Source: Incurvaria masculella (Eukaryota > Arthropoda > Insecta > Lepidoptera > Incurvariidae). From it: a stretch of DNA of 64,000 nt. The translations under genes and the position numbers were made by a program. The notes beneath the pieces are model-generated. The model was given only the letters and a program-made list of their open reading frames with translations. It made no database searches and was not told the DNA's origin. Each line of letters starts with the position of its first letter. Position 1 is the stretch's first letter. This document shows positions 12,232 through 23,217 of this stretch, in pieces. The stretch lies in contig OX335642.1 of the NCBI GenBank assembly GCA_946894095.1, positions 12,473,021 to 12,537,020 on the forward strand, read 5' to 3'.

Positions 12232-12418
12232 CAGTCAGTCAGATTCCTTTACCCTTCTAGGTGGAAAGGTTAAGCTCGCTCGGTTTGGTACCATCGTATT
12301 GGATGAAAAGATGGTTGAAGCGGCAATGATAATTTTCCGTGTTTTCCACCCGGTTCAATTTAGGCGTGCTACCATGACAGTGGATGGTGTATTAGCCATC
12401 CTTGTCGTAAAATAAAAA
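12232..12418 (+). mobile_element. SINE body fragment with 3' end
   Basis: 'CTAGGTGGAAAGGTTAAGC', 'GGTACCATCGTATTGGATG', 'GAAGCGGCAATGA', 'GTGTTTTCCACC' and the terminal 'GTGTATTAGCCATCCTTGTC' followed by an A-rich tail. An internal block around 'AAGGTCCTGGCATGG' is deleted. Confidence 0.8.
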
Positions 12419-13073
12419 ACACCCAGGCCGTATTGGCAAATTTTTATTTTATTTTTTAAAATGTAAGAATCATACATGAATTTGCCAATAAATCATATCT
12501 AACTTTGCCTGTCAATTTATAATGGAGTATAATTTTTCAAATGTTCTCTTTTTGAAGTGAAACTAAAGCCAAAATGAACCACCTCTGTTCTGAAAATGTA
12601 TACACACAAACATTGCTAGCATGGATAGATGATTCTTTAAAACAAGACTTTTTCATACAATAAAAATGTGCATTCTTCATGTTGCTCTTACCGGTAAACA
12701 TTCGGTAAGTTTCCAAAGTGCCCGTCTAACTACAGCGACGGCAGCACGGAGGTGAGCCGCAGGAATCCACCGAGTGACGCAAGACGCGAGCCTTGCCCAA
12801 GCGGCGGAGCCTCTCACGCAGTGGGCGCGTCTGGCAAGGCTGCCCAACCTGCGCTCTGATCCCGCCGAGGCGGTTAACCTGCTTCGACCCGGAGAGGCGA
12901 CATACCATCTGGTCTGGTCGCCTAGGCGTTCTACTTTTGAGTTGATACAATTTCGAATTATGAATAACAACGGCTCTGTACACCCCAATTGTAGTTATGC
13001 ATTAGCTGGTTATAGGTGTTGGTCAGAATCACATGCTGAAATACTATTCATATTTTGCTCTCTTAATGTTTCT
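12419..13073. other. GC-rich patch 12715-12930, no gene proven
   Basis: The middle part is GC-rich and open in several frames on both strands (12677-13091), which is expected from composition alone. No conserved family is recognisable and no frame is clearly preferred. A donor-like 'GGAGGTGAGC' is at 12749. It could hide an exon, but I cannot support one. Confidence 0.35.
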
Positions 13074-13200
13074 GTAGGCGGTTGCATTTAAAAGGGATTT
13101 TTAGCCATAAGAATAAACATTTTTGATTTTGACTGACAGCGAAGAATCTTATCGGTAATTATTCGTCCGTGATAATCGAACCGTCCATAAAATTAATAAG
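13074..13200 (+). repeat. Repeat shared with 39478-39640
   Basis: 'TCTGTAGGCGGTTGCATTTA', 'TTAGCCATAAGAATAAA' and 'CCGTGATAATCGAACCGT' occur in the same order and spacing near 39478-39615. Unclassified. Confidence 0.5.
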
Positions 13201-13377
13201 AAATTTAAATATATTAAACTATTCATATGAGCCGTCGTGCGTCGCCTAGGAGTTTCAGGGAATAGCCAGAATGCTAAGTTTGAAATACGTGTGACACTTC
13301 AAAGTTCAAAAATCTGTAACTATAAAAATATGCAAAAATAAAATAAATGAATAAAATTTGAATTAGGATAATTTTAT

Positions 13378-13497
13378 GGTTAGCAACTCATGTACAACTC
13401 TAGGTCCTCTAATTTATTTTCAAATGGCATAGTCCAGCCCGTCCAGGTTGGTACTACCATATTGAACGAGAGACGATTGAAGCGGAAATGAATTACG
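13378..13497 (+). mobile_element. SINE body fragment
   Basis: Degenerate match to the body: 'ACTCTAGGTCCTC', 'CCCGTCCAGGTTGGTAC', 'ATTGAACGAGAGACGATTG', 'AAGCGGAAATGAA'. Both ends are missing. Confidence 0.6.
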
Positions 13498-14972
13498 ACA
13501 CAAATAAACTGAATATCGTTGCATGCAATCCAGTTCCATCTGTGTGCGACTTGATGGACTTATTCCGCGTGATAAGTTAAAAGTTAATACCATACATATT
13601 ACAAATTTTAGGTACTCAGGCCTACTTCTATTCAAAAGTCGCATGTGCGATTCTTATTCAGGCATTTCAAATCTAGTTTCAACATTAAATTCAATGACAT
13701 TTAGTCCGAACATTATATTTAACTATGCGAATAAGAAACCACTAAGAAACCAGGAAAATAATATATGGAAGGATAGGCTTAACATCCTTCCGTTACTATT
13801 TCCCTTTACAAAACCTATACTAGAATCTAAATAATTACTGACTAATTTAAGAGATTCCTATGAGCCTAAATACATTAGCTAAAATCTTCGTTATCTAATA
13901 ACAAGTAACATCCACCGCGGTACCACACCGGTGCACGATAGACAAAGAATGTTCCCGTCAGTAAAAGCAATAAACGGACTGGGATTCGAACCTGAGACGC
14001 TAAGTAAAAGCGCTGGTTCCGTGTGAGTAAGAAGGCCAAGATTTGTTCCCGCTAGGACTTAGACGTGCTTAGACTGGAAACGAGGCGATAGCGGCCGCTT
14101 TGTATTACTCCGGGAGCCTTGGGTATTACAAATGATGTCATGTATTGTCGATTTAATGTTAACGCACGAGGAACAGGCCAAGTCGAAGCCCGCTGTCGCG
14201 ATTGTTCATGACGCCATTATCTCAAGGTCACCAGTGATATGTGTCGAGCTGCGCTATCTTGGAAGACCCTAGCTCTAAGAAAAATTACGCTTGTGGCTAC
14301 CCCTGAAAGATGCTGCTACGTACAACGTGCGAGGATTATCAAACTAAAGCGCCCTGGAACGAGTCGAAGGTCGTCGGCGCTTTCAGATATACCAACACAC
14401 CGAATTGTAACACATTGTAAGTAAGGAATTAAGAAAATATTACCAAACTTCTAATAACAGAATATGCGATTTCCTGCGACTAACTGATATCAACCTTGTT
14501 TAACCATGTTTTAAGCCCACGAAACGAATTGTTAGCCCATTATGTATGTGCTGAAACCATCGAAGTTATGCTTTTCTTCAACAGAGGCATTAGGCTTACA
14601 TAAATACATGCACATCGTCACGCCACTTCTCCGGTGGGGTAGGCAGAGATGCCATAGTGACGCAACATCGGTTGGGAAGATCTCGTGGGCTACACCGAGT
14701 GAGTCAGATAAACATGAGAGTAACGTGCTGTGGTTAACGCGCGTCTCTCAGCGCATCGAGAATACGCCAAAGTAGTTCATGTAGTAGATTATTAATTTTA
14801 TGGGCTTCTGGAGTGTTGTCTTTATTTTATTTATTTAATAAGGTAAACCAAAGGCCTATGCAAAATATATTATTAAAAAGCTTATATCTATGAGTGACAC
14901 CCATTACAGTTTTACACGAAGTATCCATGAGCAAGTATGCGAGAATATCTGAATTCTGAGTGTTTAAATCCA
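13498..14972. other. No gene recognised
   Basis: A 103-codon open frame at 13523-13834 has no recognisable features. Near 14621-14650 a piece resembling a common lepidopteran repeat phrase ('GGTGGGGTAGGCAGAGATG') is present, also seen degenerately near 34105 and 50235. Confidence 0.45.
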
Positions 14973-15325
14973 GAGTGGTCAGTCTGAGTTCTCACCTAAA
15001 TTGGCGTTTACGGCAAACCGATCGACTGGCATTTTCTCCAAACTCCATACAAGTTTTTACTAGATATTATCTGGTTTTACTTCTTCAATCTGTCAAAGTC
15101 AAACGCGGACTTACAATTTGGATGAAAACGCGGAGTGGACGTAAACGGCAACGTCAACGTATTTACGGCAACGTTGAGTAAGCTGTCAAATCAAGCTCGG
15201 ACTCGCAAATGTTAGTTCGCTTAACGCCTGCTGCGCGCGCTCTTCAATTTCTCCATACATTTGAAAACGCCAGTCGATCGGTTTGCCGTAACGCCAATTT
15301 AGGTGACAACTGAGACTACCGGCTC
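14973..15325. mobile_element. MITE with ~60-bp terminal inverted repeats
   Basis: The left end (14973-15034) and right end (about 15264-15325) are imperfect inverted repeats about 60 bp long. Both contain 'TCACCTAAATTGGCGTT' and 'ACGGCAAACCGATCGACTGG'. The ~230-bp centre has no coding capacity. Possible 5-bp target duplication 'ATCCA' (14968-14972 and 15328-15332) if the element ends two bases further right. Non-autonomous DNA transposon; superfamily not determined. Confidence 0.75.
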
Positions 15326-15368
15326 AGATCCATGGAGGTGAAGAAATCTTCACCTCCATGCTCAGATC
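15323..15368. repeat. 30-bp perfect palindrome between 8-bp direct repeats
   Basis: 15331-15345/15346-15360 form a hairpin with 14-bp arms 'CATGGAGGTGAAGA' and 'TCTTCACCTCCATG' and a 2-nt centre. It is bounded exactly by direct copies of 'CTCAGATC' (15323-15330 and 15361-15368). The 8-bp duplication is the length left by hAT transposases, so this may be a minimal hAT-like relic. That is an inference. Confidence 0.7.
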
Positions 15369-15773
15369 TCACTTAAGGTGTATGTTTGTGTCTTATGTTG
15401 AATTTTTCTGCACATTTAAACAAATATAATTAAACAAATTCCTGAAATTCCATTTCCTTTCGCTGTATTATGTATTACCTCAAGAAACACTTTAAAGTCG
15501 GCCAAAAAAACATTTCACAAGCGCAATTGTCAAGATTGAGATAACGCATAAAGCGCTAAACGCCTATTTTTTTAAAGCAATGGACGCATACTGTTGCAGA
15601 GAGCTTCGTTTGCATTTAGGTCCCAACAGATTGTATAGCATCACGGCTGGAAGGTTGACACTAATGCCTGTCTTCTTTTTCACGAAGCAAAAGACTACCG
15701 AAGAACGAGACATGCAACGGCGTTATCGTTAATAGTAATAGTTGTAATTGTGGATGGAAAATATGTTATGTTA

Positions 15774-16061
15774 ACCCGTGAAGTTTCTTCGCGGGTTCTT
15801 CTTTACTGGGTCGGTGCGAATCCGCGGATCTTTCTGACGTAATTTAGTGTAGTTTGACTAGCAAAAAGTTAAAGTAAATAAAATGAAATAAAAATTAAAA
15901 AAAAAAGTGATTGACGGGTCGGTGACATTTAATTTCATTTCATTTCATTTATTTATTCAACTTCTGGTAGTAAAACTACACTAAGTCATGTCACAATTTG
16001 ATTGATCCGCGGATTCGATCAACCAGTGAAGAAGAACCCGCAAAGAAACTTCACTGGTCTA
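15774..16061. mobile_element. MITE with ~75-bp inverted repeats
   Basis: The left arm (about 15774-15855) has 'GTGAAGTTTCTTCGCGGG', 'TTCTTCTTTACTGG', 'GAATCCGCGGATC' and 'TTTAGTGTAGTTT'. The reverse complement of the right arm (about 15972-16061) has the same blocks in the same order. The centre is A-rich with an 'ATTTC' run (15931-15950). No coding capacity; non-autonomous DNA element, family unknown. Confidence 0.7.
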
Positions 16062-16251
16062 TAAATTATGTTTTTTTTTTGTCTTTTTTTTCGTCCACAT
16101 AAATGATATAAAACAATTATGATTTCATACCTAAATGCTACTGCCAAACTTACATTGGTAGAACGGTCTAAAGCAAATAACTAAGAACTACGAGGAAACA
16201 ACAACCCACAATGTGAAAAGTCTTAATTAATAAATAAATTACTTAACTTAA

Positions 16252-16717
16252 GGGCCTGGTACTAGCCAAATCGCAAAGTTAGACGAGGCACCCCAAGTTA
16301 ACTAACTAAGTCTGACGATTATAAGTGTCATTCTTACAATATATGATTCCTTGTCTAGGAATTGAATTATTTTCGTTAATGTATGTTTCCTTTTTCTATA
16401 CAAAATACATTGCGGAAACGGTGTCCATTTCCGATTTTTTTAAATGTAGAAATCTAAAAGCAAATGGAATTTTTTGTTTATGCATATATGCTGTTTTTGC
16501 TTAAATCTAGAAATCGAATTACTTTCAGATTTCTAATGAGAAAAATCAACTTTTTTATTTTTATTATTATTTAAATAAATGATGGAATCAAAAAATATTA
16601 ACAATCCATTATCAGTCTGGAGTTCTATTTGGATTTAATGAAGCGTTTCACTACATATTATTACATTTGTTAAAAAGTGCATTTGTATGGCGCGAGTAGT
16701 TGGCTAGTCCTAGCGCC
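16252..16717 (+). mobile_element. TTAA-flanked MITE, copy 1 (466 bp)
   Basis: Flanked on both sides by TTAA (16248-16251 and 16718-16721). Ends 'GGGCCTGGTACTAGCCAA' and, in reverse complement, 'GGCGCTAGGACTAGCCAA' are imperfect terminal inverted repeats. The interior is AT-rich without a real gene. TTAA duplications are made by piggyBac and Sola3 transposases. The GG start is unusual for piggyBac, whose ends usually begin with CC. Near-identical copies are at 26299 and 56800. Confidence 0.85.
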
Positions 16718-16929
16718 TTAATAACCTAAATTATACATATTGAGTATTTATTTCGGATGTAAACGCCTTCGTCAACTTAACAGCTATGTCGGGTGTACAG
16801 AGCCCTCGTCAATTTTGATACAGATAAAGTTTATCAAGTCAATATAATTTAATATATACAAAATACTACCATTGTAGTGTCAATGTCAAAATAAAATTAA
16901 TATAAATTGTACAATTATGTACTTGTCCT

Positions 16930-17240
16930 AGAATATTAAATCACTAAAGAGGGTTTTATCATAGAGAGCCTCGTTCAAATTGTAATACTCTTTATTAAGG
17001 AGCACTAATTTTATTTTATTTTTAAATTTATTAAGAGGCAAATTTCTAATTTCTACAGGTAATTTGTTGTAAAATCTAACACTATTGTGAATAAATATTT
17101 GTGACAGCAAGAGTATTGTTCGGACACTTTTTCCGCGTAGCTGCCATCCGCAAAATGCGCGATAAGGAACACACATAGTTCCAAAAGATGGTTTCACCCC
17201 AACATAGTGGCCTTCCAACCGCTTCTGACAAGTCATCGTT
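16930..17240 (-). pseudogene. LINE reverse-transcriptase C-terminal fragment
   Basis: The end of the peptide, 'FIHNSVRFYNKLPVEIRNLP' then 'LNKFKNKIKLVLLNKEYYN', has the form of the last ~60 residues of CR1/Jockey-type LINE polyproteins. The upstream 40 codons are not recognisable and probably frameshifted. Polymerase and endonuclease are absent. A TTAA MITE lies about 210 bp beyond the stop codon. Confidence 0.75.
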
Positions 17241-17289
17241 CATAAATACGTTCCCAATGACGGATCGCTGTGAATCATTGGCAAACATT

Positions 17290-17910
17290 TCAATCCTAAC
17301 TTATTCTTTCTTTGGTTTGCGGTCTGCAAACAATGCGCCGTTTGAATACTTAGTAGAACTCTTACTCAGCGATTGCGGTGCTGAATTAGCGATTCTGTCC
17401 AACTATTAGCGGGACTGTTCGAAAATTGTAACCGCAATGTGATAATTAAATTGCGATAGTAAAAACATAAAACGATAAAAGCAATTGAGGTGGATAGAAT
17501 AAGAAAACACATACATACCTGTCTACCATGTTTAGCAGCTTAGGAAAACCAACAATGTGTATGAATAAAAAAATAGAAGTAAAAATGACTAACCGTAATT
17601 CTGTAATAAAATATAACATCTTTCCTTGAGCAGATTTTGTTTTAAAGGCCTAAAAATGTTTATACTGCTTATTACATTTTTGTTAATACAAATAGTTGTA
17701 GAAAATAATGTTCAGTTTAGTGTACAGAATCACCTCATTTGAACCCTGACTGCCATTTAAACGGTAATCGGAAGACATTGCGCGAAATAAATAAATAACA
17801 TTTAAGACCTAAGTCTGAGTATGTTTCCCTAGTTCAAATAAAACATAGATATAGCTGGTATGTCGTCAGTTTATAAAAGCTTGTTTTTGAAAAAATAAAT
17901 TAATTTGTTT
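17290..17910. other. No gene recognised
   Basis: AT-rich and nothing identified. Confidence 0.55.
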
Positions 17911-18192
17911 TTGCGACTTGACATGGATGGCTACCGTTATTATATTAACCCAATACACCACATTCCCGAAGGAATTAGGTGCCATGCCAGGACCTTCCCT
18001 TTATGAGCAACGGCTACATTGAACTGGATGGAAAACACGGACAATCTTTCATTGCCGCTTCGACCATCTTTTCATCCAATGCGATAGTACCAACCCTAGC
18101 GGGCTTAAACCCTACCACCTAGTAGGGGAAGTTTTACATGGAATCCGAACCATGGAGCAGCTCGCATCCGTAACGAAATGCAATTCCTATTC
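17911..18192 (-). mobile_element. SINE, nearly complete body, tRNA-type junction
   Basis: Reverse complement of the whole body, from the 3' end 'ACATGGATGGCTA' through 'GGTGCCATGCCAGGACC', 'GATGGAAAACACGGACA' and 'GCCGCTTCGACCATC' to 'GGAATCCGAACCATGGAGC'. The following 'AGCTCGCATCCGTAACGAA' is the lower part of the tRNA head. The A and B boxes are lost. Confidence 0.85.
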
Positions 18193-18725
18193 CACATTCA
18201 ATATTCTCAGTTTGTTCTCATACTCTTCTGCTCGACGGCCCCCATGTAAACAATGTTATTTCTTGTAACTTTAATCTCTTTGACAAAGTTCGGCGTGTAA
18301 CGTTAAACTTAGACTAGCCTAATTCCGGCACAGGCGTAGTCGCACCGCAGCAGATGGAAATACATCCACGCTGGCGCTTCCAAATCGGAAAAGCCAATCC
18401 AGTAACCACTACGCGATGCTTTGATGTTAAATTTCCACTACATACACTCTGTGTGTGCAATGGTCTGTTTCCATCCCGGGTCGAACGGCTTGTTTGCTAA
18501 ACTTGTCACGCGCGTTTTGTCTCGCTAACTTATGCGCTGGGTCCCGCAGACACGGAGACAGAGCAGTACCAACGGTAAAAGCCACTTAGTTCACAAGACT
18601 CTGTCTTCACCATAGTCCTGGAGGAGTTCAAAATTTATGTACGTAAAATTGTCCGTCCAAACCATCAAATTGAGAGAACTTGGCTAAAATTTAAAGATGA
18701 ATTTATATACTTCTCAATGTGTCCT
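18193..18725. other. No gene recognised
   Basis: Moderately GC-rich in places and nothing identified. Confidence 0.5.
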
Positions 18726-19015
18726 TTTTGAGTGACTGGACATGGATGGCCAATGCCACATCTACTGTCATGGTATTAGCCAAAAAAGCCAGGACCTTCC
18801 TTATGTTGCACAGCTACATCACGGACAATTACTATTGCCGCTTCGACCCTCATTCATACAACACGATGGCACCTGTTTAGTAAGAAAGAAGACTTACAAT
18901 TTTAAGTGTAATCGGAACCACGAACGGACCAATCCCTCAGTCGTCTCTTACGACAGTCACAGGAAGAAAATTAGTAGGACTAAGTACTTGCATCATTTTG
19001 AAGGTCCGGAACCTG
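18726..19015 (-). mobile_element. SINE with third head type
   Basis: 3' end 'GACTGGACATGGATGGCCA', body blocks 'CCAGGACCTTCCTTATGT' and 'TTGCCGCTTCGACC', joint 'AATCGGAACCACGAACGGAC', and head core 'CGTCTCTTACGACAGTCAC' (reverse complement of GTGACTGTCGTAAGAGACG). The body is internally shortened. Confidence 0.8.
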
Positions 19016-20074
19016 CATAACAGTATATGTATAAAATTCCGGTATGCGTGTGTTCGTAATTCGCTTCCTAAACGGCTTGATTGATTTTGATGAACTTTTA
19101 TTTGTACTTGTATGGATCACCTGGATGGTTGGTTCTTCTGTAGTTGAAAATGTTGTCGAGGCCAAACTTTTTAAACTGTCCGCTTTAATAACACGTCCGC
19201 AAGGTTTCTGACCACATTGTACTAGTGTGAATTTAGTGTTTTACCTATGTTTTTGTTAAAATAATTGACAAACACTTTTGTAAACTTAGACTAAGTGGAC
19301 GTTGAAAAAAAAAACAGCGGAGTTTCTTTCCAGTTCTTCTTCCCTGTGTTTTGTTTTGCTGAACTGGCCAATGCTAAAATATGACAAATCCGAGTGCAGT
19401 GTACTGTCTATGGATGATGAATAAACAATACAATACAATACAAAAGTACCAGGCGTCAAAACGAAATTGACCAGAGGAGAGCCGGGAACCTCAGCTAGTT
19501 TTTTAAATGTATTCATGTTTCTACGACATTACCAGTTTTAAATGTATATAATTTTAATCTTTCCCCCCTCAGATGAAAGTCAGAAATTTTTTTTACAAAA
19601 CCTAATTACAATGCTTCAGAAATGTAGATGTCGCTGTTTAACCGCAAATAAATATGGATCCACCATAAATATGTACATTTAAATGAACGAAGCGAAACAG
19701 CCTAGGCCCCGCAGCGCCGCTCCGTGCGGTTAGACTCCCGACATTTCTACGAAGGATGAATTTCATGAATTTCAGCGGATTCACATTAAGATAAGGCAAA
19801 TATTCATTCAGGAGTTAATCATTATCTTTCTCGCGTCAAAACTCGCGACTTTGCCGAATATAAATGAGTGCTGGGAGGGATATTCAGGGATCAAAGAAGC
19901 GATGGGTATCCCAGTTTGTTGAAATCAATCTCTTGTGGTTTGATTTGGATAAAAGTATATATCTAGTGCCCACTGTACTTGCATCGATAGATATTAATGT
20001 GCCACTGGGCAGACTTTGTTTGTCATAACTCACGCGTGCAGAGCTGTGGCACCTCCACTCGAAAAGTGGGGCTA
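19016..20074. other. No gene; short repeat motif near 19480-19505
   Basis: 'AGAGCCGGGAACCTCAGCTAG' form (19481-19500) is the reverse of the motif at 9606 and matches 54938-54956. Otherwise nothing recognised; A-run 19303-19313. Confidence 0.5.
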
Positions 20075-20185
20075 GCCAGCTCTTCCAGGACCTTCCCTTT
20101 CTGAGCATAGCTACATGGAACTGGATAGAATACACGGAAACAATTTAATTGCCGTTTTGACCTACTTTTCATCCAATTTGATGAC
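20075..20185 (-). mobile_element. SINE body fragment
   Basis: 'CTTCCAGGACCTTCCCTTTC', 'ACTGGATAGAATACACGGA', 'ATTGCCGTTTTGACC' and 'TTTTCATCCAATTTGATGA' match the reverse complement of the central body. Confidence 0.75.
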
Positions 20186-21689
20186 TTTCGATGACGTGAA
20201 GAAACATGAAATTAAAAAAATTAAATCTACGATTGTAAAGAACATTGAAGTCTCACTTTTTAGTTTCATATCACAAATATGAGCCGATTCTAGACAATTT
20301 TATTTAAAAGTAAAAGACGCTTTATGTTAAGATATTCATAGACATTTTTGAAACAGTTATTAAAAATCTATAAAGGTAGATTTGTAGTTTTAACATTAGA
20401 GTAAGGTATTTTTTTATTTCAATCTTCTGTCTGAGTCTTTATGAATAACTCAAAATATTTTGATAAACCGACTCTACTTTACGTTTTGAGTTCTCTTTCT
20501 GCCTTAATTCTGAAAGCGAAGTCACTTGGCCGACTTTGGAGCACGTGAAGTGCGTGGCTTCAATGACAATTTCGTAATAGTCTCCATCGACGGAGAACCT
20601 TCAAACAATGCTATATTGATTAACGATCGTGTCATCTTGGACAAGTTCACTTTCGAAATTGCGCATATTCTATTGTAATGTATTTATTCAAATAGACTGT
20701 TAGGAGTCCGTATGTAACATAAACAAATATATTTAAATAATTTCTTTACAACTAGAACGTTTTAATAATGTTTATTCTTCGAAGATAATAAAATAATTAC
20801 ATAAATATTGTTTTAAAAATCCAACTTATAGTGTCTGTCTGTTCGCTTACAACTTGAGAACCGATGAACCGATTTTTATGGGCTGTATTCACGTAAAGCT
20901 TGACTATTTTCAAAAAAATCTAATCATCACGCTGCATTTACTAACGATCCAGCAGTAGGGTTGGAATGAAAAGGAATCTGGGAGAAACCGATTGTTTTTC
21001 GTCGGACGCGGGTTGAGCTTTACTAGGTCTTGATGACTACGGGTAAATACTGTAAAAACATATTTGTTTAAAAATAACACGAGCAATATTTAAAAAAGAT
21101 AGAGTTATTAAGCAACATAGTAGGTGACTCGCCTCTATACCCCATACTAGTTTTTAAAAACCTTAAATTCTATAGAAGTGACATGACAAAAAATTTACAA
21201 GAAATGTGAATTTTGATAAATTAAATCAACCTATAGAATTCACAGCCTGCATTTAAATTTACCACCAATATTATTTAGACTTTTAAAGGACTGACAGTAG
21301 TAACACCCGGACTCCTAAGTTGTAGCAACACTTTTCACAGTGCGCATATTGAACAACATTGGACGGGTACAAGGTAACCACATTAGCATGGCATTGTTGG
21401 GTCTGTGTAATTCTAACGTCATTAATCGTCGGAGCAGGTCAATAAACCTGTACGGAACCCGAATGATAAGCCAACTCGCGTGATCACCTTATTAGCATAC
21501 ACACAAATAACATAAGCATTACAAGATTTTTTTATGGGTTCTGTATTATAAGTAATTCTTGATTTTTTAAGGCCTTCATTTTTAAGCTACCCATTTAATC
21601 GCTTCAAAATGAATTTACATGAAACCAAATTTTGAATAATACTTTTTAAAACAATGTTAAGCAATCGCTAAACTAATTTGTACGTTCCG
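20186..21689. other. No gene recognised
   Basis: AT-rich. 'TGTCTGTCTGTTCGCTTACA' and 'GAACCGATGAACCGATTTTT' near 20832-20880 are phrases often found in insect RTE-type repeat tails. Nothing else identified. Confidence 0.45.
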
Positions 21690-21972
21690 CCACTTTAAAA
21701 GAATACAAGTGGTCTCGCTGAATTTCTAGACGTGCATGTCGTAAGAGCTGACTAAGGAATTAATCTTCGTGGCTCTGATTCTAAGTTAAATTCTAAGTAG
21801 CCGTCCTCACTCGGTGGTATTGTTAATCGCTTTTGTTGGTACCATCGCTTTCAATGAACGATGGTCGAAGCGGCGATGAATTTGTCCGCATTTTACATCA
21901 ACTTCAATATAGCCGTGAAATATAATAAAGATCATTGCATGACTCCCAGCTCCCATGTGGTGTTTGTGCGTA
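21690..21972 (+). mobile_element. SINE with third head type
   Basis: Head 'ACAAGTGGTCTCGCTGAA' and 'GTGCATGTCGTAAGAGCTGA'. The body runs from 'GGTGGTATTGTTAATCGC' through 'GGTACCATCGC' and 'GAACGATGGTCGAAGCGGC' to 'GCTCCCATGTGGTGT'. The last ~50 nt are missing. Confidence 0.8.
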
Positions 21973-22422
21973 TCCAAGTGTACGTATAAGAAACATGGTT
22001 AATAAGTTAAACGACTGACAGACAGAAGCACTGACAACCATAAACCAATATCGCAGCGTTGAACCTGACAAAGTTGGGAGCCCGAACTATCAGCGAAAAG
22101 TTGTTATAAAAAAAGAGATAAAACACACAAATATATCAACTACTTGAGTACCTCTTAGGGCCGAGTGCACGAAAGGACAAAAACGTCAACGTTTGATTAA
22201 ACACGTCACAGTGGACAGTATGGAAGGAACTCTATGCGGTTCACTAAAAGTGACGTGTTTGAACATTGATTAACTCAGCTGTCTCTTCGTGCAATCGGGG
22301 CTTAGTATATTATTCATTTTTCGCAGAACATTTAAAAAACAACCGAACTTTTAAGGTCTAAGTAAAACCAAGTTTCATTGTAAATAACTATAACTGATTT
22401 CAACAAGTAACATTATATTAAA

Positions 22423-23217
22423 ATACTAGCAGCCCGTCCCGGCTTTGCACGGGCATAATGTCATTAAAAAAAAAATTTTTTTGACACAATGATACACAAA
22501 TAAACCATTTTTACGTAGAGTTCCTACATTGAGATATTTGAAATAAAAAAAAACTTAGATATTATTATTACATGATTATTAGATATTAGAGAAATAATAA
22601 ATTCAAAGTGCTATATGGAGAACCGCGGCCTCCGAGGCACGCTCCCGCCGCCCCGGCCGGCCGGTACCGCCGCAAGCACTACATCCCGCAATTTTTAAAT
22701 CTATAATATCTTCGAAAATATTCATTTAAATCATATGCTGTAAAGGGCCGTATAGATCTATATTAAATCAACAATGTATTTAAGGTATTCAATTGGATAA
22801 GGATTAATGCTGTATTGGTTAAAATCGCTTCGAAAATTAGCCGTAAAAAGTAAATGAGAAAAAAATGCTATTGTGGGATATCCATAAGAGATAGACATAT
22901 ACCATCGCGGAGTTTTCTGTAGACCTTTTCAATGTATACAATACTTAGCACATTATTTTGATAAATCTCGTAGGGTTCAGCCTGCGTTTGCAATGTAAGC
23001 GGAAAAAAAATATTTTTTTACGACATCACATTGGAAACCTCAAAAATAACAGTATTTCTCCACTATTTAATGGATGTTATTATACATATAAACCTTTCTC
23101 TTGAATCACTCTATCTATTAAAAAAACCGCATCAAAATCCGTTGCGTAGTTTTAAAGATTTAAGCGTACATGGGGATATAGGGACAGAGAAAGCGACTTT
23201 GTTTTATACTATGTAGT
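22423..23217 (+). repeat. ~790-bp interspersed repeat, RTE-like
   Basis: Begins 'ACTAGCAGCCCGTCCCGG' and ends 'GAAAGCGACTTTGTTTTATA' plus 'CTATGTAG'. It contains 'CGCATCAAAATCCGTTGCG', a phrase I know from lepidopteran RTE-like repeats. A very GC-rich 60-bp patch at 22621-22680 contrasts with AT-rich surroundings. No reverse-transcriptase coding remains, so it is likely non-autonomous. The class is an inference. Confidence 0.55.

Noticed and set aside
12677..13091. Several overlapping frames on both strands with plausible composition
   Set aside because: GC-rich DNA leaves frames open on both strands; no motif or family recognised and no single frame preferred.
13980..14015. tRNA-like T-arm 'GGATTCGAACC' (plus strand; reverse GGTTCGAATCC)
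   Set aside because: No matching T stem, anticodon arm or A box at the right distance on the minus strand, so not a tRNA gene.
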